Assembly (NCBI RefSeq): GCF_900103225.1
Contig: NZ_FNJH01000001.1
Location: forward strand, 265,178-329,177
Direction: 5' to 3'
From: Pseudomonas congelans
Lineage (GTDB): Bacteria; Pseudomonadota; Gammaproteobacteria; Pseudomonadales; Pseudomonadaceae
Length of the DNA: 64,000 nucleotides
Below, in pieces: positions 8,901 through 18,021 of this stretch. Positions within the stretch are counted from its first letter, which is position 1; each line of letters opens with the position of its first letter. A program made the position numbers and the translations under genes. Under the pieces are notes generated by a model. That model was not told the DNA's origin and did not search any database. It saw only the letters and a list, made by a program, of their open reading frames with translations.

Positions 8901-11077
8901 TAGTCGTAGGTGGTTTCCTGTTCCACGTTATTCCAAGTGCTGTATTGAGCGGCGTAGATCTGAAGCACGGCGATCAGATCGTCGGCGTCGATGTGATCCT
9001 GTTCTTCGTAGATAACTCGGCCCAGCCCGTCCATCCGGGAGCGAGTCATGACCTTACGGGCATTGATGGTCACCTGTTCTGCCTGTTCTCCTGAAGTGGC
9101 GCAGAGGACATATTGATATTCGCGGCTGGCCTCGAATTCCTGACCTGAAGCGACCACTTCCCGGGTCATCCGGTTGAGCGCATCGTATGCATAGCGTGTT
9201 TCCACGCCTTCGGCCTGGGTGAGCAGCTCTTGCCCGGTCAGGGGCGAAAGCTGACGGACCGTAACGCTGGTCACGCTGTCGAAGTCAGTGCTCAGCGTTT
9301 GAGTGATCTGTTGCACCGGTACTTCCAGTTGCGGGCTGTCCAGGTTGCTGTACGCATAGTCGATGTGAGTCGACTGACCGTTCAGGCGCAGGCTCTGACG
9401 CTCGACACGGCCATGCAGAAACGGCTCATCAGGCCGGTTGAAATGCGTCAGGCGGGTGTGCCGCAGCTCCACATCGTTACCCGCACCCTCGGTATCGATT
9501 TGCACCAACGTTTCGGTTTCAGGGATGATCCCGGTCGGCATCTCGCTATCGGTCAGCGCGGGAAATTCAGCGTAGCGATAGTGGGTTGACAGGATGGGTG
9601 CGTCGATCTCGTCTGACTGGGCGGGGGTGGGAGTAGTGGTTCTGGTGCGCAAACGGCTGACAAATCCTTCCGGGTCGGCAGGGCAATCGCCCTCGACGCC
9701 TTCTGCCGGGTACCAGGTGCTGGTTTCAACGATACCGTCGGCGCGGGTGTGCTCAAGCAGATTTCCAGCGCTGTCATAGGTGTTGCTTTGCTTCTCGTTG
9801 CGTACGCGTCCAGGCTCACTCAATACCGTCCAGCTTGTGTTGATTTCCTTGGGCAACTGGCAGTAGCTGAGTTGCCTTTCGAACGGTACGCCTTCTTCGA
9901 TAAAGTAGAGCGTCTCGACGGTCTGGCGGTGTTCGTTCTGGGTAGTGACCTCTAGTGTCTGTAAATGAAACCGGTTGAACGTACGCTCGATACTGCGCAC
10001 CGATTTGTCATCGACCCACAGGCTTTCGGTGCAGACATAATCATAGGGGTTCACATATTTGTAGAGGTTGTCCAGACCGTTGTCTTCCCAGTAAATACTC
10101 AGACCTGCGCCCAGAAAATTACGCGAGCGCTGTTGACTGTCTTTATAGGTATAGCGGACATCGACCTTTGGCTGGGCAAACCCGGGATCGACGATATGCC
10201 GGGTTACCCTTGGCAGTGCCGGGCGTTTGGCACTGGCAGGAAACTCATGACCGGCATCCTGGTAATAAACGTCTTCCTGGCTTCCCGTCGGTGTTTCTAC
10301 GCGCTTGATGCACAGCTGGCTGTCGTTCTCGAAACCGTATTCGAACCGCCACGAGGCCGCGTTTTCCGTGGGCAGCGTGATCCGGGAAACACGCTTGTCA
10401 GTGCCCGTCAGGGACATGACGAAACGTGCCAGTTGTCCATCCTCTGTTGCGGCTTCCGGGTACAACGTGATCTCGACGCTGGTACTGCTGCGGGTGATAT
10501 TCAGCAGGGGCTGGCCCTGATCGTCCTTGATCGATTCCAGCATGAATTGAGTGCTGTTGAACGGCTTGTGTTCGAGTCGGAGGCTATGACCTGACGGCGC
10601 GATGATCCGAACAGGCCAGGCCATGCGCTTGTCACCACTGCGGTGCACTTCAAGGATTTCTGTCAGGCCGGACTTGTGCACTACTCGAAAGCGGTTTTCA
10701 TCCAGCTTGTAGAAATGAAAGGTGTCGAGTTTTTGTTCCGACATCGTCAGCCGCCCGACACGGGTGGTCCGTTCGCTACCTTTGCTGCCTGCGCTTCCAT
10801 CTATGCAGAACGTTTCGCCAGTGCTCAGCGACAGAATATTAGTGCCGGGATTGTAGTGCGACAGCTGCAGGCCCCAGCCCAGACCATAGCCGCTGTCCTG
10901 CGTATTGAGCGGGCTATAGGAGAGCGCGGGTGTGATTCCGGGGCCGAGCAGATCATTGCCCTGCAGCTCGGGTAGATTGATAGAGACGTTATAAAGCCCT
11001 GTGCGCGGATCAACGCCGCTTTTCAGGCAACTCATAAAATTGAGCGCATTGGAGTGCACGGAAGTAGAAACAGTCAT
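5963..11077 (-). CDS. Rhs/YD-repeat toxin-like protein with variable C-terminal tip (copy 1)
   Basis: A 1704-residue Rhs-type protein. It starts MTVSTSVHSNA with GAGG ahead of ATG 11077, and has no signal peptide. Residues about 1-1300 contain many YD repeats (for example YDALNRMTRE, YDGLGRCTCQ, YDAFGRLDC) that in the family build a hollow beta shell. The conserved core ends with YRAYNPVLMRFHSPDSLSPF and DPTGH near residue 1417. The remaining 285 residues are the variable tip: several hydrophobic glycine and alanine-rich segments, then a proline-serine-rich stretch (SAPRPPSPPGSPG) and a short basic end. I recognise no enzyme domain in it. The N-terminus is closely similar to the Rhs protein at 23804-28507. 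No immunity-like gene follows, unlike contact-dependent Rhs toxins. Export or delivery route is unknown. Confidence 0.88.
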   Translation of the reverse strand: MTVSTSVHSNALNFMSCLKSGVDPRTGLYNVSINLPELQGNDLLGPGITPALSYSPLNTQDSGYGLGWGLQLSHYNPGTNILSLSTGETFCIDGSAGSKGSERTTRVGRLTMSEQKLDTFHFYKLDENRFRVVHKSGLTEILEVHRSGDKRMAWPVRIIAPSGHSLRLEHKPFNSTQFMLESIKDDQGQPLLNITRSSTSVEITLYPEAATEDGQLARFVMSLTGTDKRVSRITLPTENAASWRFEYGFENDSQLCIKRVETPTGSQEDVYYQDAGHEFPASAKRPALPRVTRHIVDPGFAQPKVDVRYTYKDSQQRSRNFLGAGLSIYWEDNGLDNLYKYVNPYDYVCTESLWVDDKSVRSIERTFNRFHLQTLEVTTQNEHRQTVETLYFIEEGVPFERQLSYCQLPKEINTSWTVLSEPGRVRNEKQSNTYDSAGNLLEHTRADGIVETSTWYPAEGVEGDCPADPEGFVSRLRTRTTTPTPAQSDEIDAPILSTHYRYAEFPALTDSEMPTGIIPETETLVQIDTEGAGNDVELRHTRLTHFNRPDEPFLHGRVERQSLRLNGQSTHIDYAYSNLDSPQLEVPVQQITQTLSTDFDSVTSVTVRQLSPLTGQELLTQAEGVETRYAYDALNRMTREVVASGQEFEASREYQYVLCATSGEQAEQVTINARKVMTRSRMDGLGRVIYEEQDHIDADDLIAVLQIYAAQYSTWNNVEQETTYDYLGHEPLILNRRFTYDDWNQQCVVTGDDGVQNHQHFNPIGSDDYAGPIQRSWLQCGSDTPKISNCSETWLNLFGKPQQISSLDGSEKITGTQSFKYDGLGRCTCQTDEAGYSTQFSYDAWSRMITTTLPDESVINRSYATHSSDELATTLEVVHSDGTTRTLAGKQNFDGLQRLTSSTVGPRVENYAYEGDRKQVKTRTTAKGEAINFTYNLALTDQALTSIAPDENAEYDYDATSARLIRAHNDQGTRTYDYDVLNRLQVESWIDNQGTPWKTSYQTSLQKRPLKRTELEEGASTGLDTLYHYDAFGRLDCIEQGTLKASITYDDFSRPGSVVTHDLTAGTALATRFEYDHQGRETLRAQALNQQPERILEQVWQADGLLASRHLQQGSESLLLENFTYDARGRLTLHECSGSTLPRETWHPVDTEPRGIIRQLFTFDSLDNITLATTTFADDTIERAFFTYAVQDPCQLSGVTYRPSRVRKDLITPMLDPTFRYDENGNQLNDEQGHTLSYDSQSRLLGVLDTAGRSLSEYRYDSHDHLVTSRHGSDSETLRFYQDQQLSSSVQEDRRTHYLYLGEQSLGQQCENQEDETLLLLTDPNNSVLGECQQDTLRTAVYSAYGNRHSDEPLLTTLGFNGEVRDASSGWYLLGRGYRAYNPVLMRFHSPDSLSPFAAGGVNPYTYCLGNPIALRDPTGHDASVQSGRLRRPDEGELYPGSAGGGGVMGWVGVAVGAFFTVVGVASLAMTAGLAAPVSIPLIGLGVAETTSATVALVATTALTAASTAAGAVNATNGDQTAGSIALWTGVAAFGVGLGTGAASSAMRALSKPVNDKGVKNLILAEMLHAPSAPRPPSPPGSPGLAADASGLIPRARYSPRSPAASLSGAPVAVAGPSVPSTSAIASQAIDPAMLAGAKANLRPTAPAQAANAGGLDELKLATRARLEGQPVSQAIKAAAAAEGPSAIMLNAIAKHRVTRVIRS

Positions 11078-11349
11078 GGAGCATACCTCGTGGGTTGAAA
11101 ACGACACGAGCGCACCGGTTGACTGCGTGCAATCCATGCGCCTGAGTCATAGGAGGAATTCAGTGTTCCTGGCTGCCGGAGACACTGAAAGCCTCGCTCA
11201 ACCCTACTCGTTCCTCCGTGAGTCAGTAACCTAGCAATTGTACGAGTAGTCAGACGATTCGCCCGGGCTTACAAAGACTCCATTCGGCGCGGCCACACGG
11301 CTGAAAAAAATTTCATCACTTCACGTACTCGCGTGAAAGGAGCGCACTC
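11078..11349. promoter_or_regulatory. Divergent intergenic region between Rhs copy 1 and the Ig-like gene
   Basis: This 272-bp spacer must hold the promoters of the minus-strand Rhs gene and of the plus-strand gene series. A small dyad TTCACG-N6-CGTGAA lies at 11320-11337, directly before the AAAGGAG ribosome site of the 601-residue gene, where it could be an operator or a structure in the leader. I could not identify convincing -35 and -10 boxes. Confidence 0.3.
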
Positions 11350-13155
11350 ATGGCTGTTGAGTATCCGGCACCCGGAGTCCCTGGACTGCAACAGCCCGGG
11401 AACTACATAGATCTCGAGCAACTGGGGAGCCTGGATTTGCTGACCTACGTCAACTATCCAGGCATCGTCAATGGAAGCTTTTTCTACATCAATTGGCGTG
11501 GTTGCGGTGCGAAAGGTGAGGTCGTGGATATATTTGATGACTTGATCGAAGTCGTCGGTCTTGAGGCCGATGGCATGCCGGTAATGATCGACAATCAGAA
11601 ACTCAAGAGGCTTGATCAGGGGTGGGTTTTTTATTCGTATTTCGTGCCTGACAGCAATACCCTGGACACGCTAATCGAGTCGAAGCGGCTCTTCTTCAAT
11701 GTAGGGCGCCCCTTGATCAGCGCCACGCCACTGGCTGTACCGCAATGTAAACAATCCCATGACCTCAAGCTGGATCCGCAGCTGCTCCGCTCGGGTGAAG
11801 TCACGTTCGTGACGCCGCCGTACAAGGCCATGCGCGCGGGCGACGAGGTGACGCTCACGCTGGATCTGTACTTTGGTGTCAGCGATCCTTGGGATCCTTT
11901 GGTCAGGACTCATAGCGTGACCGCTGGTGAGGCAGGTCAGCCTCTGACCTGGAAAATTCCTGCAAACGACCTGTTAGTAATCGAGGATGGTTACGCCCTC
12001 ATGAGCCAGAAGATCGACTACGCAGGCACCACGTTCAGCACGCAGGGCCCTGTTCAAACCCTGGATATCGTGGCCCCGGATATCGTGTTTTTGCCCAGGC
12101 TCGAGATCAAGGACTTCAGCGGCGGCTCGCTGGATCCGCAATCCTATCCCGACGGCATAACCCTGAAGATCGAGCCGTACACAGGCATGCAAGTCAACGA
12201 TGAGGTTGTGATCTACGTCAGCAGTGATAGCCAGTTGGTGAAAACCCTGCGCACTGATGTATCGACGCTCGACAGTCAAGTGCTTGAGCTCAAGGTGGAC
12301 CAGGACTGGCTGGTCAGCAACAACGGCAAGAACGTGGAGTTCATGTACCAGTACGCACGGCAGGGTACTGCGGGCAGTTCGATCGCTCGCGGCGTCCTGC
12401 TACGCCAGCCGCTTGACCTGCCACCGCCGGAAATCAAGCACGCTATTGTCGAAGACAACGGCAGCGAGGGTGTCATAGGCCACGTCTTTGCACAGGCGCT
12501 GATTGACGGGGTGGAGGTGCGGATTCCAGAAACCGCTGTCATTGGCCCCGACGATACCGTGCAAATGCACTGGGACGGTTACGGCAGTACCGGCAGTTTC
12601 ATCGCTGAACCTTCGGTCGGTGATCCAAAGCTTTTTATCATTCCAGCTACGGCCGTGCCCGCCAATATGGGCAAGCGTGTTGACGTGTATTACCAGGTGA
12701 CCCCTGCTTTGGAACCGCCCGGCACCTCGAAGGTTTTCGATCTGGAGGTCAAAGGTATCGACGGCGGCTGGCCGGTCGTTCAGAACGTGCGGCCGTCAAC
12801 CCATGATGGCTTGCTTTCGCTTGGCGAGGTGCCCACCGAAGGCGCCGGGCTCAGTCTTGCCACCTGGATGTATATGGTTGCAGGCCAGCGGGTACGCATC
12901 ATCGTTACTGGATTGTCCTCAAATGGCGATCCGCAAAGCTTCGATGTGCGGACAGGCGCTGCCGAGCCTGTCACTGTCACTGAGTATCAGGCCGGTAAAG
13001 TCTCTGGACTCATACCCAAGGATTTTCTGGAGGGACTGCAGCGCGACACCGAAACTATTACCGTGAAGATTGAAGTCAGCTTTGACGAGGGCAAAACGTA
13101 CGTACCGTTCCCTTTCATCAGCTTCAGCCTGACGAACCAGATGCGAGCCCGTTGA
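11350..13155 (+). CDS. Large Ig-like (bacterial beta-sandwich repeat) protein, function unknown
   Basis: A 601-residue protein without a signal peptide or membrane segment. It appears to be a row of Ig-like domains of about 100 residues; the repeating features are a PYTGMQVNDEV or AVIGPDDTV turn, a short VxIYV or VQMHW strand, and a closing strand such as VEFMYQYAR, VDVYYQV or IEVSFD. The start is ATG 11350 with AAAGGAG seven bases upstream. It is followed after 27 bp by the 1594-residue gene, so the two are probably cotranscribed. The last third resembles the gene fragment at 1-443. A structural or receptor-binding role beside the Rhs and P47-like proteins is plausible but unproven. Confidence 0.72.
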   Translation: MAVEYPAPGVPGLQQPGNYIDLEQLGSLDLLTYVNYPGIVNGSFFYINWRGCGAKGEVVDIFDDLIEVVGLEADGMPVMIDNQKLKRLDQGWVFYSYFVPDSNTLDTLIESKRLFFNVGRPLISATPLAVPQCKQSHDLKLDPQLLRSGEVTFVTPPYKAMRAGDEVTLTLDLYFGVSDPWDPLVRTHSVTAGEAGQPLTWKIPANDLLVIEDGYALMSQKIDYAGTTFSTQGPVQTLDIVAPDIVFLPRLEIKDFSGGSLDPQSYPDGITLKIEPYTGMQVNDEVVIYVSSDSQLVKTLRTDVSTLDSQVLELKVDQDWLVSNNGKNVEFMYQYARQGTAGSSIARGVLLRQPLDLPPPEIKHAIVEDNGSEGVIGHVFAQALIDGVEVRIPETAVIGPDDTVQMHWDGYGSTGSFIAEPSVGDPKLFIIPATAVPANMGKRVDVYYQVTPALEPPGTSKVFDLEVKGIDGGWPVVQNVRPSTHDGLLSLGEVPTEGAGLSLATWMYMVAGQRVRIIVTGLSSNGDPQSFDVRTGAAEPVTVTEYQAGKVSGLIPKDFLEGLQRDTETITVKIEVSFDEGKTYVPFPFISFSLTNQMRAR

Positions 13156-13182
13156 TCAATAGCCAAGCAAGGATAATTAGCC

Positions 13183-16100
13183 ATGGATGGTAATACGCTG
13201 GAAAGTCTGCTGGCCTGGATGCAGGCCCCTGAAAACAATGTCATGCACGGGTGGGGCGCGATTACCGTCCTGGGACGCAAGAAGGTCAATGAACTGTTGG
13301 CGCAGCAATTCATAGCACGAGCCACCACCGACTCCTGGTTGCCGCTGGTCAGTGGTGTAGTCGCCACGATCCCGGGCAAGCGGCTGGACGCCATCCACGG
13401 CTTCAAGCTGGGTACGCCACAGCTTTCGTTCGAAAAAGCCGGTGTGGTCAGTAACCATGCCACCTTGAGTTGCTCGGTGGACGCCGGAGCCTGGCTCAGG
13501 ATGAGCCGGATAGACAACCAGTGGCAGACTCAGAGCATTGTAGAAATAGACCCGCTGCTCGGCCCCAGAGTACTGCTGGATCTGGACCTGATGAAGACGC
13601 AGGGAGTTGTTTCCGAGGACGGCCGAATCGTTCTCGATTTGAAACACAGTGACGATGTCAGGCTGACAGGGGCCGGCACTGAAGAAGAACAGGAACTGAT
13701 AGGTACTGTTTTCAGCAACCTGATCAGCCAGTTGCCCGACGAGCAGCGGATATGGGAACTCGGCAGTATCGATGCCGGAGACGAAATCGTTGAGCTGATG
13801 AAGCCTCACGCTTTCAGGCTGCAGACCCAGGCAGACCCTCAGGCATCACCGGGCGCGGATGCTGCGACTGATCGCGAGGGCGCGCTTCTGGTGTGCATCA
13901 GTATGGTGGGTCAGGAGGCAGGCGATACGCTCCCGGCTAACTATCCATACTTTCTTCCCGGTGACACCGGCCTGGATTACTCGGCCAGTGTGCTGATGGG
14001 CGCAAATGCAGCACCCCTGGGTTTGCTGTATGCGATGGCAGACGCATTAGGCAGCGGTGATTTTGAGTACGTTGAAAATGCGGACGGTACGCTCTCGCAG
14101 GCCACGTTGACTTCAGGGCAGTTAGCGTTTGAGCCATTCTCGGTGAGTAAGGTTGATCCTGAGACCGGTGACCGGACGGATGCCGACGTCGGTGAAATGA
14201 TCTTCAGCGCCACAGTCGATCAACCGCTCACGCTGGATTTCGAGTCTGGAAAAATCCAGCTGAACTGGACAACCCGATCGCCGGTCGGTTTAACAGTCAG
14301 GACAGATTCTGAGGCGTATGACTTCAGGTTTGAAGTCGGCCTGTCATTTGATGTCACCTATGAACGGACAGGTTCGCAATGGACGAGAGCGTCATACTCA
14401 CTCGATAAAACCTTGACTATGCCCTCGGGCAGATCCTGGGAGGATGAACTTATCGGTCAGCTGATTGGCGTGGTCCTCTTCGCGATAATCATGACGCTGA
14501 TCCAACTAGCCCGTGATGAGATTCTGCGCATAATCAGTGAGCGCGTGGACCCGATATTCGCAGACACGTTTTGGGCTGGTGCAGGACTCGAAGCGTTTAC
14601 GAGTCAACAGATCACTCTGGGTTTCGGTGAGTCGATTCAGAGCGACGTTCTGTACATACCCAGGGACGTTGTGATCTTCGGCCATGTCAACCCGACGCTG
14701 ACTTCGTTTACCGTCAGCCCCCTGCAGCCGCTGATGGCTGCTGGCAGCAGTCAACTGTTCGTCACTGAACCGAGTATACCGGGCGTGGTCTGGTCAGCAG
14801 AGGCGCTTGAAGGCGGGTCGGGCGAAAAGGTCGATATTTCGCCCTCCGGGCTTTACCAGGCGCCGCAAGCCGACGCGGTCAATGGCCTGCTGCGTGTGCG
14901 AGTAGTCGCTGAAGACAAGGCTACAGGCAATTCCAGCGCTGCCCTGGTCACAGTGCTGACCAACCCGATGACGATCAGTCCGCTGATTCAGATCTGCAGT
15001 CCCGGTGAGACCGTTGAACTCGCCGCCAAAGGGCTTGCTGGCATGCCGTTGCAGTGGTCGATAGGTAATCAGGTGCCGGGTGAAAGCGGTGAGGTGAAGC
15101 CCAGCATATTGCCCGGCGGTGATCACACCTATTTGGCCGGCCCTAAAGTGAGTGACAAAACCTATGTGCTGGACGAGGTCAGGGTCACCGGCGCCTCAGG
15201 GGCTCGCTCGGCCTGGGTACTGGTGGTGCAGCACTCACCTGCTTTGGTCGTCAAGCCACTGGTCGTTGACGTGTCGGCCGGTGAGGTCAGCTTGCAGGCG
15301 CAGTGGAACGGCGTTGAGATCAAGCCTGTGTGGACGTTGGCGGCGGGCAGTCGCGGCGAGATCACCGATGACGGCAAGTACAAGGCACCTGACAGCATAC
15401 ATGAGCGGTTTGCGCTGGTGTTTGCCACCTACGCTGACGACATGTTCGGCGAAGTGCAAGGACACATCATCCTGCCGCTCCCGTTGCTGGATTTCGAGGA
15501 TGAGCTGACCTTGATGGGCGATGATGCCAGCGCCGTCAGCGTACTGTCCGCAGACAAGCCCAAGTCCGTCGCCAAGCAGCGCGCGCTGGCTTCTGCCAAT
15601 AACACGTTGGACGGCCTTGTCGACTGGATGGCAAACCCTGCCAACAACGTCATGCTGGGCTGGGACGCCATTGCGGCCATGGATCGCAGCAGGGTCAATT
15701 CGCTGTTGCTGCAGGAATACATCCATCGCTTTTCGGCCAACACCTACCTGCCTCCGGTGAGCGGTCAAGTACCGACAGTCGTCAACGAGTGGATGGAATC
15801 CATTCATGAGTTTCTGCTGGACGCTCCGCGCCTGGCTTTTGTGAACGATGATCTGGGCAATTCTCATGCAACCCTGACCTGCTTCATTCTGGGCGGCACA
15901 CAGTTGACCCTGAAAAAGAATGTCGACACCTGGGGCCTTGTAAAGCTGACCCGAATCGACCCGCTGCAAGGACCGAAGCTGACGCTCGATTTGAGTCTGG
16001 ACGAGGTTGCGGGCCTGGTCGACGACGATGGCCGGGTCAAACTGGACTTGCGGCACAGTGACAACTTCATTCTCACCTTCGCCGAGTCAGCCTATGAAAG

Positions 16101-17967
16101 AAAGCTGGGTGGTGATTTCTTCAAGGACCTGTTCAATCAGCTTCCGGACGAGAAACGCATCTGGACATTGGGCGTCATCGAGGCCGGCTCCAATGCATCA
16201 ATGCGCGCCGAGTCATTCAAGTTGCGCACCCAGACCCGTTCGCTGACTAAACAGGAGCTACAGGCAGGGAATGCCGGCGACGGCGCGATTCTGACCTTCA
16301 TCTGTATGGAAGACGGTTCGCCAGGCGGTGATATACCGATTGAATACAGATACCTGATTCCGGAGTACTACTCGAAGCGCTATTCCGCCACAGTGCTTTT
16401 TGCCAAAGAGCGTATAAACAAGGCCGTGAGCATTGTCCAGACCGTGGCAGACGCTCTTTCCGCTGTGATTGAAAATCTTAAATTCGAGTACGTCACTGAC
16501 GCCAACGGTCGAGTGATCAAAGCCACGGCGAAGAGCGGGAGTTTGACTGTCCCTTTTAGCTCCGAGGATTTAAATCCAGTAACGCTTGAGGGTAAAACAG
16601 TGACCCCCCGAGTTGTCAGATACGGGGCGTCATACTCTGCAACGGGTGGTTCGTCACCTTTAACGATCTCACTCGAGGGTGATCGGAATGCGCTGTTGAC
16701 CTGGAAATCGGCGGCGTCCGGAGGCGTCACGCTGGAGCTCCTGGGTTCAGATTATCCAGTGTATGTGGCAGGCAGCTCCGTCAGCTTTGACGTGACGTGT
16801 GACTACGTATTTTCCGAGTTGTCCGACGATCTGGTGCTCCAGCCGACACTGAACACCGACGTCCTTGTCGGTGAAATGACGTTCGCTGCCGTTGACGGCC
16901 AGCCGGCTGTAGGTTTCGAGCTGCAAATGCGACTGGTCGCTATTGCTGCATATGTCATTGGCCAGGACAGAGCGCAAACGGCCTGGGAAATTCAGACACG
17001 GCTTGAAGAAGTACTTCCGACCCCGTTGCCGGTCAGCGCATTTATCCAGGAAAGCATTCAACTCAATTTCAACCAGGCGATCGTGAGCGATATTTTGCGT
17101 GCGCCTGGGGATATTGCAGCGTTCGGCTATGTCGCTCCTGCCACGACCGCTTTTGTCATCAGCCCGCAAGAGCATGTGATGGCGGTAGACAGCTCGATCA
17201 CATTCGTCACATATCCTGCGAATATGGCGGTGGACTGGAACGCAGAAAAACTGCATGGCGCATCGGAGGATGCCGGTGGGATCACTACCGACGGCAAATA
17301 CTACGCGCCGGAAGCCCTTGCAATGAACGAGCCCTTTATCCGGGTCAGAATCACCGCCACCGATAAAGCCACTAACTATCACAGCTCGGCTCTGGTGACG
17401 GTCGTCGCCAGCTCAGTGAGCCTGAATCCGCTGATTCAGGTGTGTGATGCCGGTAGTAGCGTCGAGCTGGCAGCCGGCGTACTGGGTACCGATGAGGTGA
17501 GCGTGTCGATCAGAAATCCGGTGGAGGGCGAGAGCGGCGAGCTATTACCCAGCGCATTGCCTGACGGTGACTACACCTACGTCGCCATTCCTGCAGGTGA
17601 ACAGATCAACAAGACCTATGTGCTGGACGAGGTAGTCCTCTCTACTCAACCCTTCAGTGCGTCTGCCTGGGTGCTGGTTCAACTGAAAGCCCCGTTTCTG
17701 ACTGTTCAGGCGACGGTAGAAGAGCAACAAGGCACACAGGTCAAGAGTGTGCGATTACAGGCATTCGCCAACGGAACTGCGAAGGATGCCCTCTGGTCGA
17801 TGCCGCTGGAAGGGCCGGGCGAGATGAACGGCAGCGTGTACATCGCTGCCGAGCAGACCGACAAGCATTTCGTCTTGATTGTCGCCAGCATCGAGCATCC
17901 CCAACTGGGGACGCTGCAAGGGCACATCATTCTGCCTTTGCCGCTGACTGATCCAAACCCTGAATAA
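13183..17967 (+). CDS. Giant protein with two P47/TULIP-like modules and Ig-like domains
   Basis: A 1594-residue protein with no signal peptide, made of two tandem modules of about 790 residues. Each starts with a short helix (LESLLAWMQ; LDGLVDWMA), a GWGAI or GWDAI motif (residues 23 and 826), then VNxLLxQ, a long beta-rich stretch, RIWELGSI or RIWTLGVI, a GDGAILTF-like strand, and YLIP or FLPG before YSATVLFA. These motifs in this order resemble Clostridium P47 proteins (TULIP fold, possible lipid binding). A hydrophobic helix, IGVVLFAIIMTLIQLA, lies late in module 1. Each module is followed by Ig-like domains (from about residues 500 and 1313) with a PSGLYQAP or TDGKYYAP turn. Both modules end alike (QGHIILPLPL), evidence of internal duplication. 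The fold call rests on motif memory, not on a search. Confidence 0.7.
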   Translation: MDGNTLESLLAWMQAPENNVMHGWGAITVLGRKKVNELLAQQFIARATTDSWLPLVSGVVATIPGKRLDAIHGFKLGTPQLSFEKAGVVSNHATLSCSVDAGAWLRMSRIDNQWQTQSIVEIDPLLGPRVLLDLDLMKTQGVVSEDGRIVLDLKHSDDVRLTGAGTEEEQELIGTVFSNLISQLPDEQRIWELGSIDAGDEIVELMKPHAFRLQTQADPQASPGADAATDREGALLVCISMVGQEAGDTLPANYPYFLPGDTGLDYSASVLMGANAAPLGLLYAMADALGSGDFEYVENADGTLSQATLTSGQLAFEPFSVSKVDPETGDRTDADVGEMIFSATVDQPLTLDFESGKIQLNWTTRSPVGLTVRTDSEAYDFRFEVGLSFDVTYERTGSQWTRASYSLDKTLTMPSGRSWEDELIGQLIGVVLFAIIMTLIQLARDEILRIISERVDPIFADTFWAGAGLEAFTSQQITLGFGESIQSDVLYIPRDVVIFGHVNPTLTSFTVSPLQPLMAAGSSQLFVTEPSIPGVVWSAEALEGGSGEKVDISPSGLYQAPQADAVNGLLRVRVVAEDKATGNSSAALVTVLTNPMTISPLIQICSPGETVELAAKGLAGMPLQWSIGNQVPGESGEVKPSILPGGDHTYLAGPKVSDKTYVLDEVRVTGASGARSAWVLVVQHSPALVVKPLVVDVSAGEVSLQAQWNGVEIKPVWTLAAGSRGEITDDGKYKAPDSIHERFALVFATYADDMFGEVQGHIILPLPLLDFEDELTLMGDDASAVSVLSADKPKSVAKQRALASANNTLDGLVDWMANPANNVMLGWDAIAAMDRSRVNSLLLQEYIHRFSANTYLPPVSGQVPTVVNEWMESIHEFLLDAPRLAFVNDDLGNSHATLTCFILGGTQLTLKKNVDTWGLVKLTRIDPLQGPKLTLDLSLDEVAGLVDDDGRVKLDLRHSDNFILTFAESAYERKLGGDFFKDLFNQLPDEKRIWTLGVIEAGSNASMRAESFKLRTQTRSLTKQELQAGNAGDGAILTFICMEDGSPGGDIPIEYRYLIPEYYSKRYSATVLFAKERINKAVSIVQTVADALSAVIENLKFEYVTDANGRVIKATAKSGSLTVPFSSEDLNPVTLEGKTVTPRVVRYGASYSATGGSSPLTISLEGDRNALLTWKSAASGGVTLELLGSDYPVYVAGSSVSFDVTCDYVFSELSDDLVLQPTLNTDVLVGEMTFAAVDGQPAVGFELQMRLVAIAAYVIGQDRAQTAWEIQTRLEEVLPTPLPVSAFIQESIQLNFNQAIVSDILRAPGDIAAFGYVAPATTAFVISPQEHVMAVDSSITFVTYPANMAVDWNAEKLHGASEDAGGITTDGKYYAPEALAMNEPFIRVRITATDKATNYHSSALVTVVASSVSLNPLIQVCDAGSSVELAAGVLGTDEVSVSIRNPVEGESGELLPSALPDGDYTYVAIPAGEQINKTYVLDEVVLSTQPFSASAWVLVQLKAPFLTVQATVEEQQGTQVKSVRLQAFANGTAKDALWSMPLEGPGEMNGSVYIAAEQTDKHFVLIVASIEHPQLGTLQGHIILPLPLTDPNPE

Positions 17968-18021
17968 CAATTCACTAAACACACAACTCAATACTTCATT
18001 GGTACCACAGGAGGTGGGCTC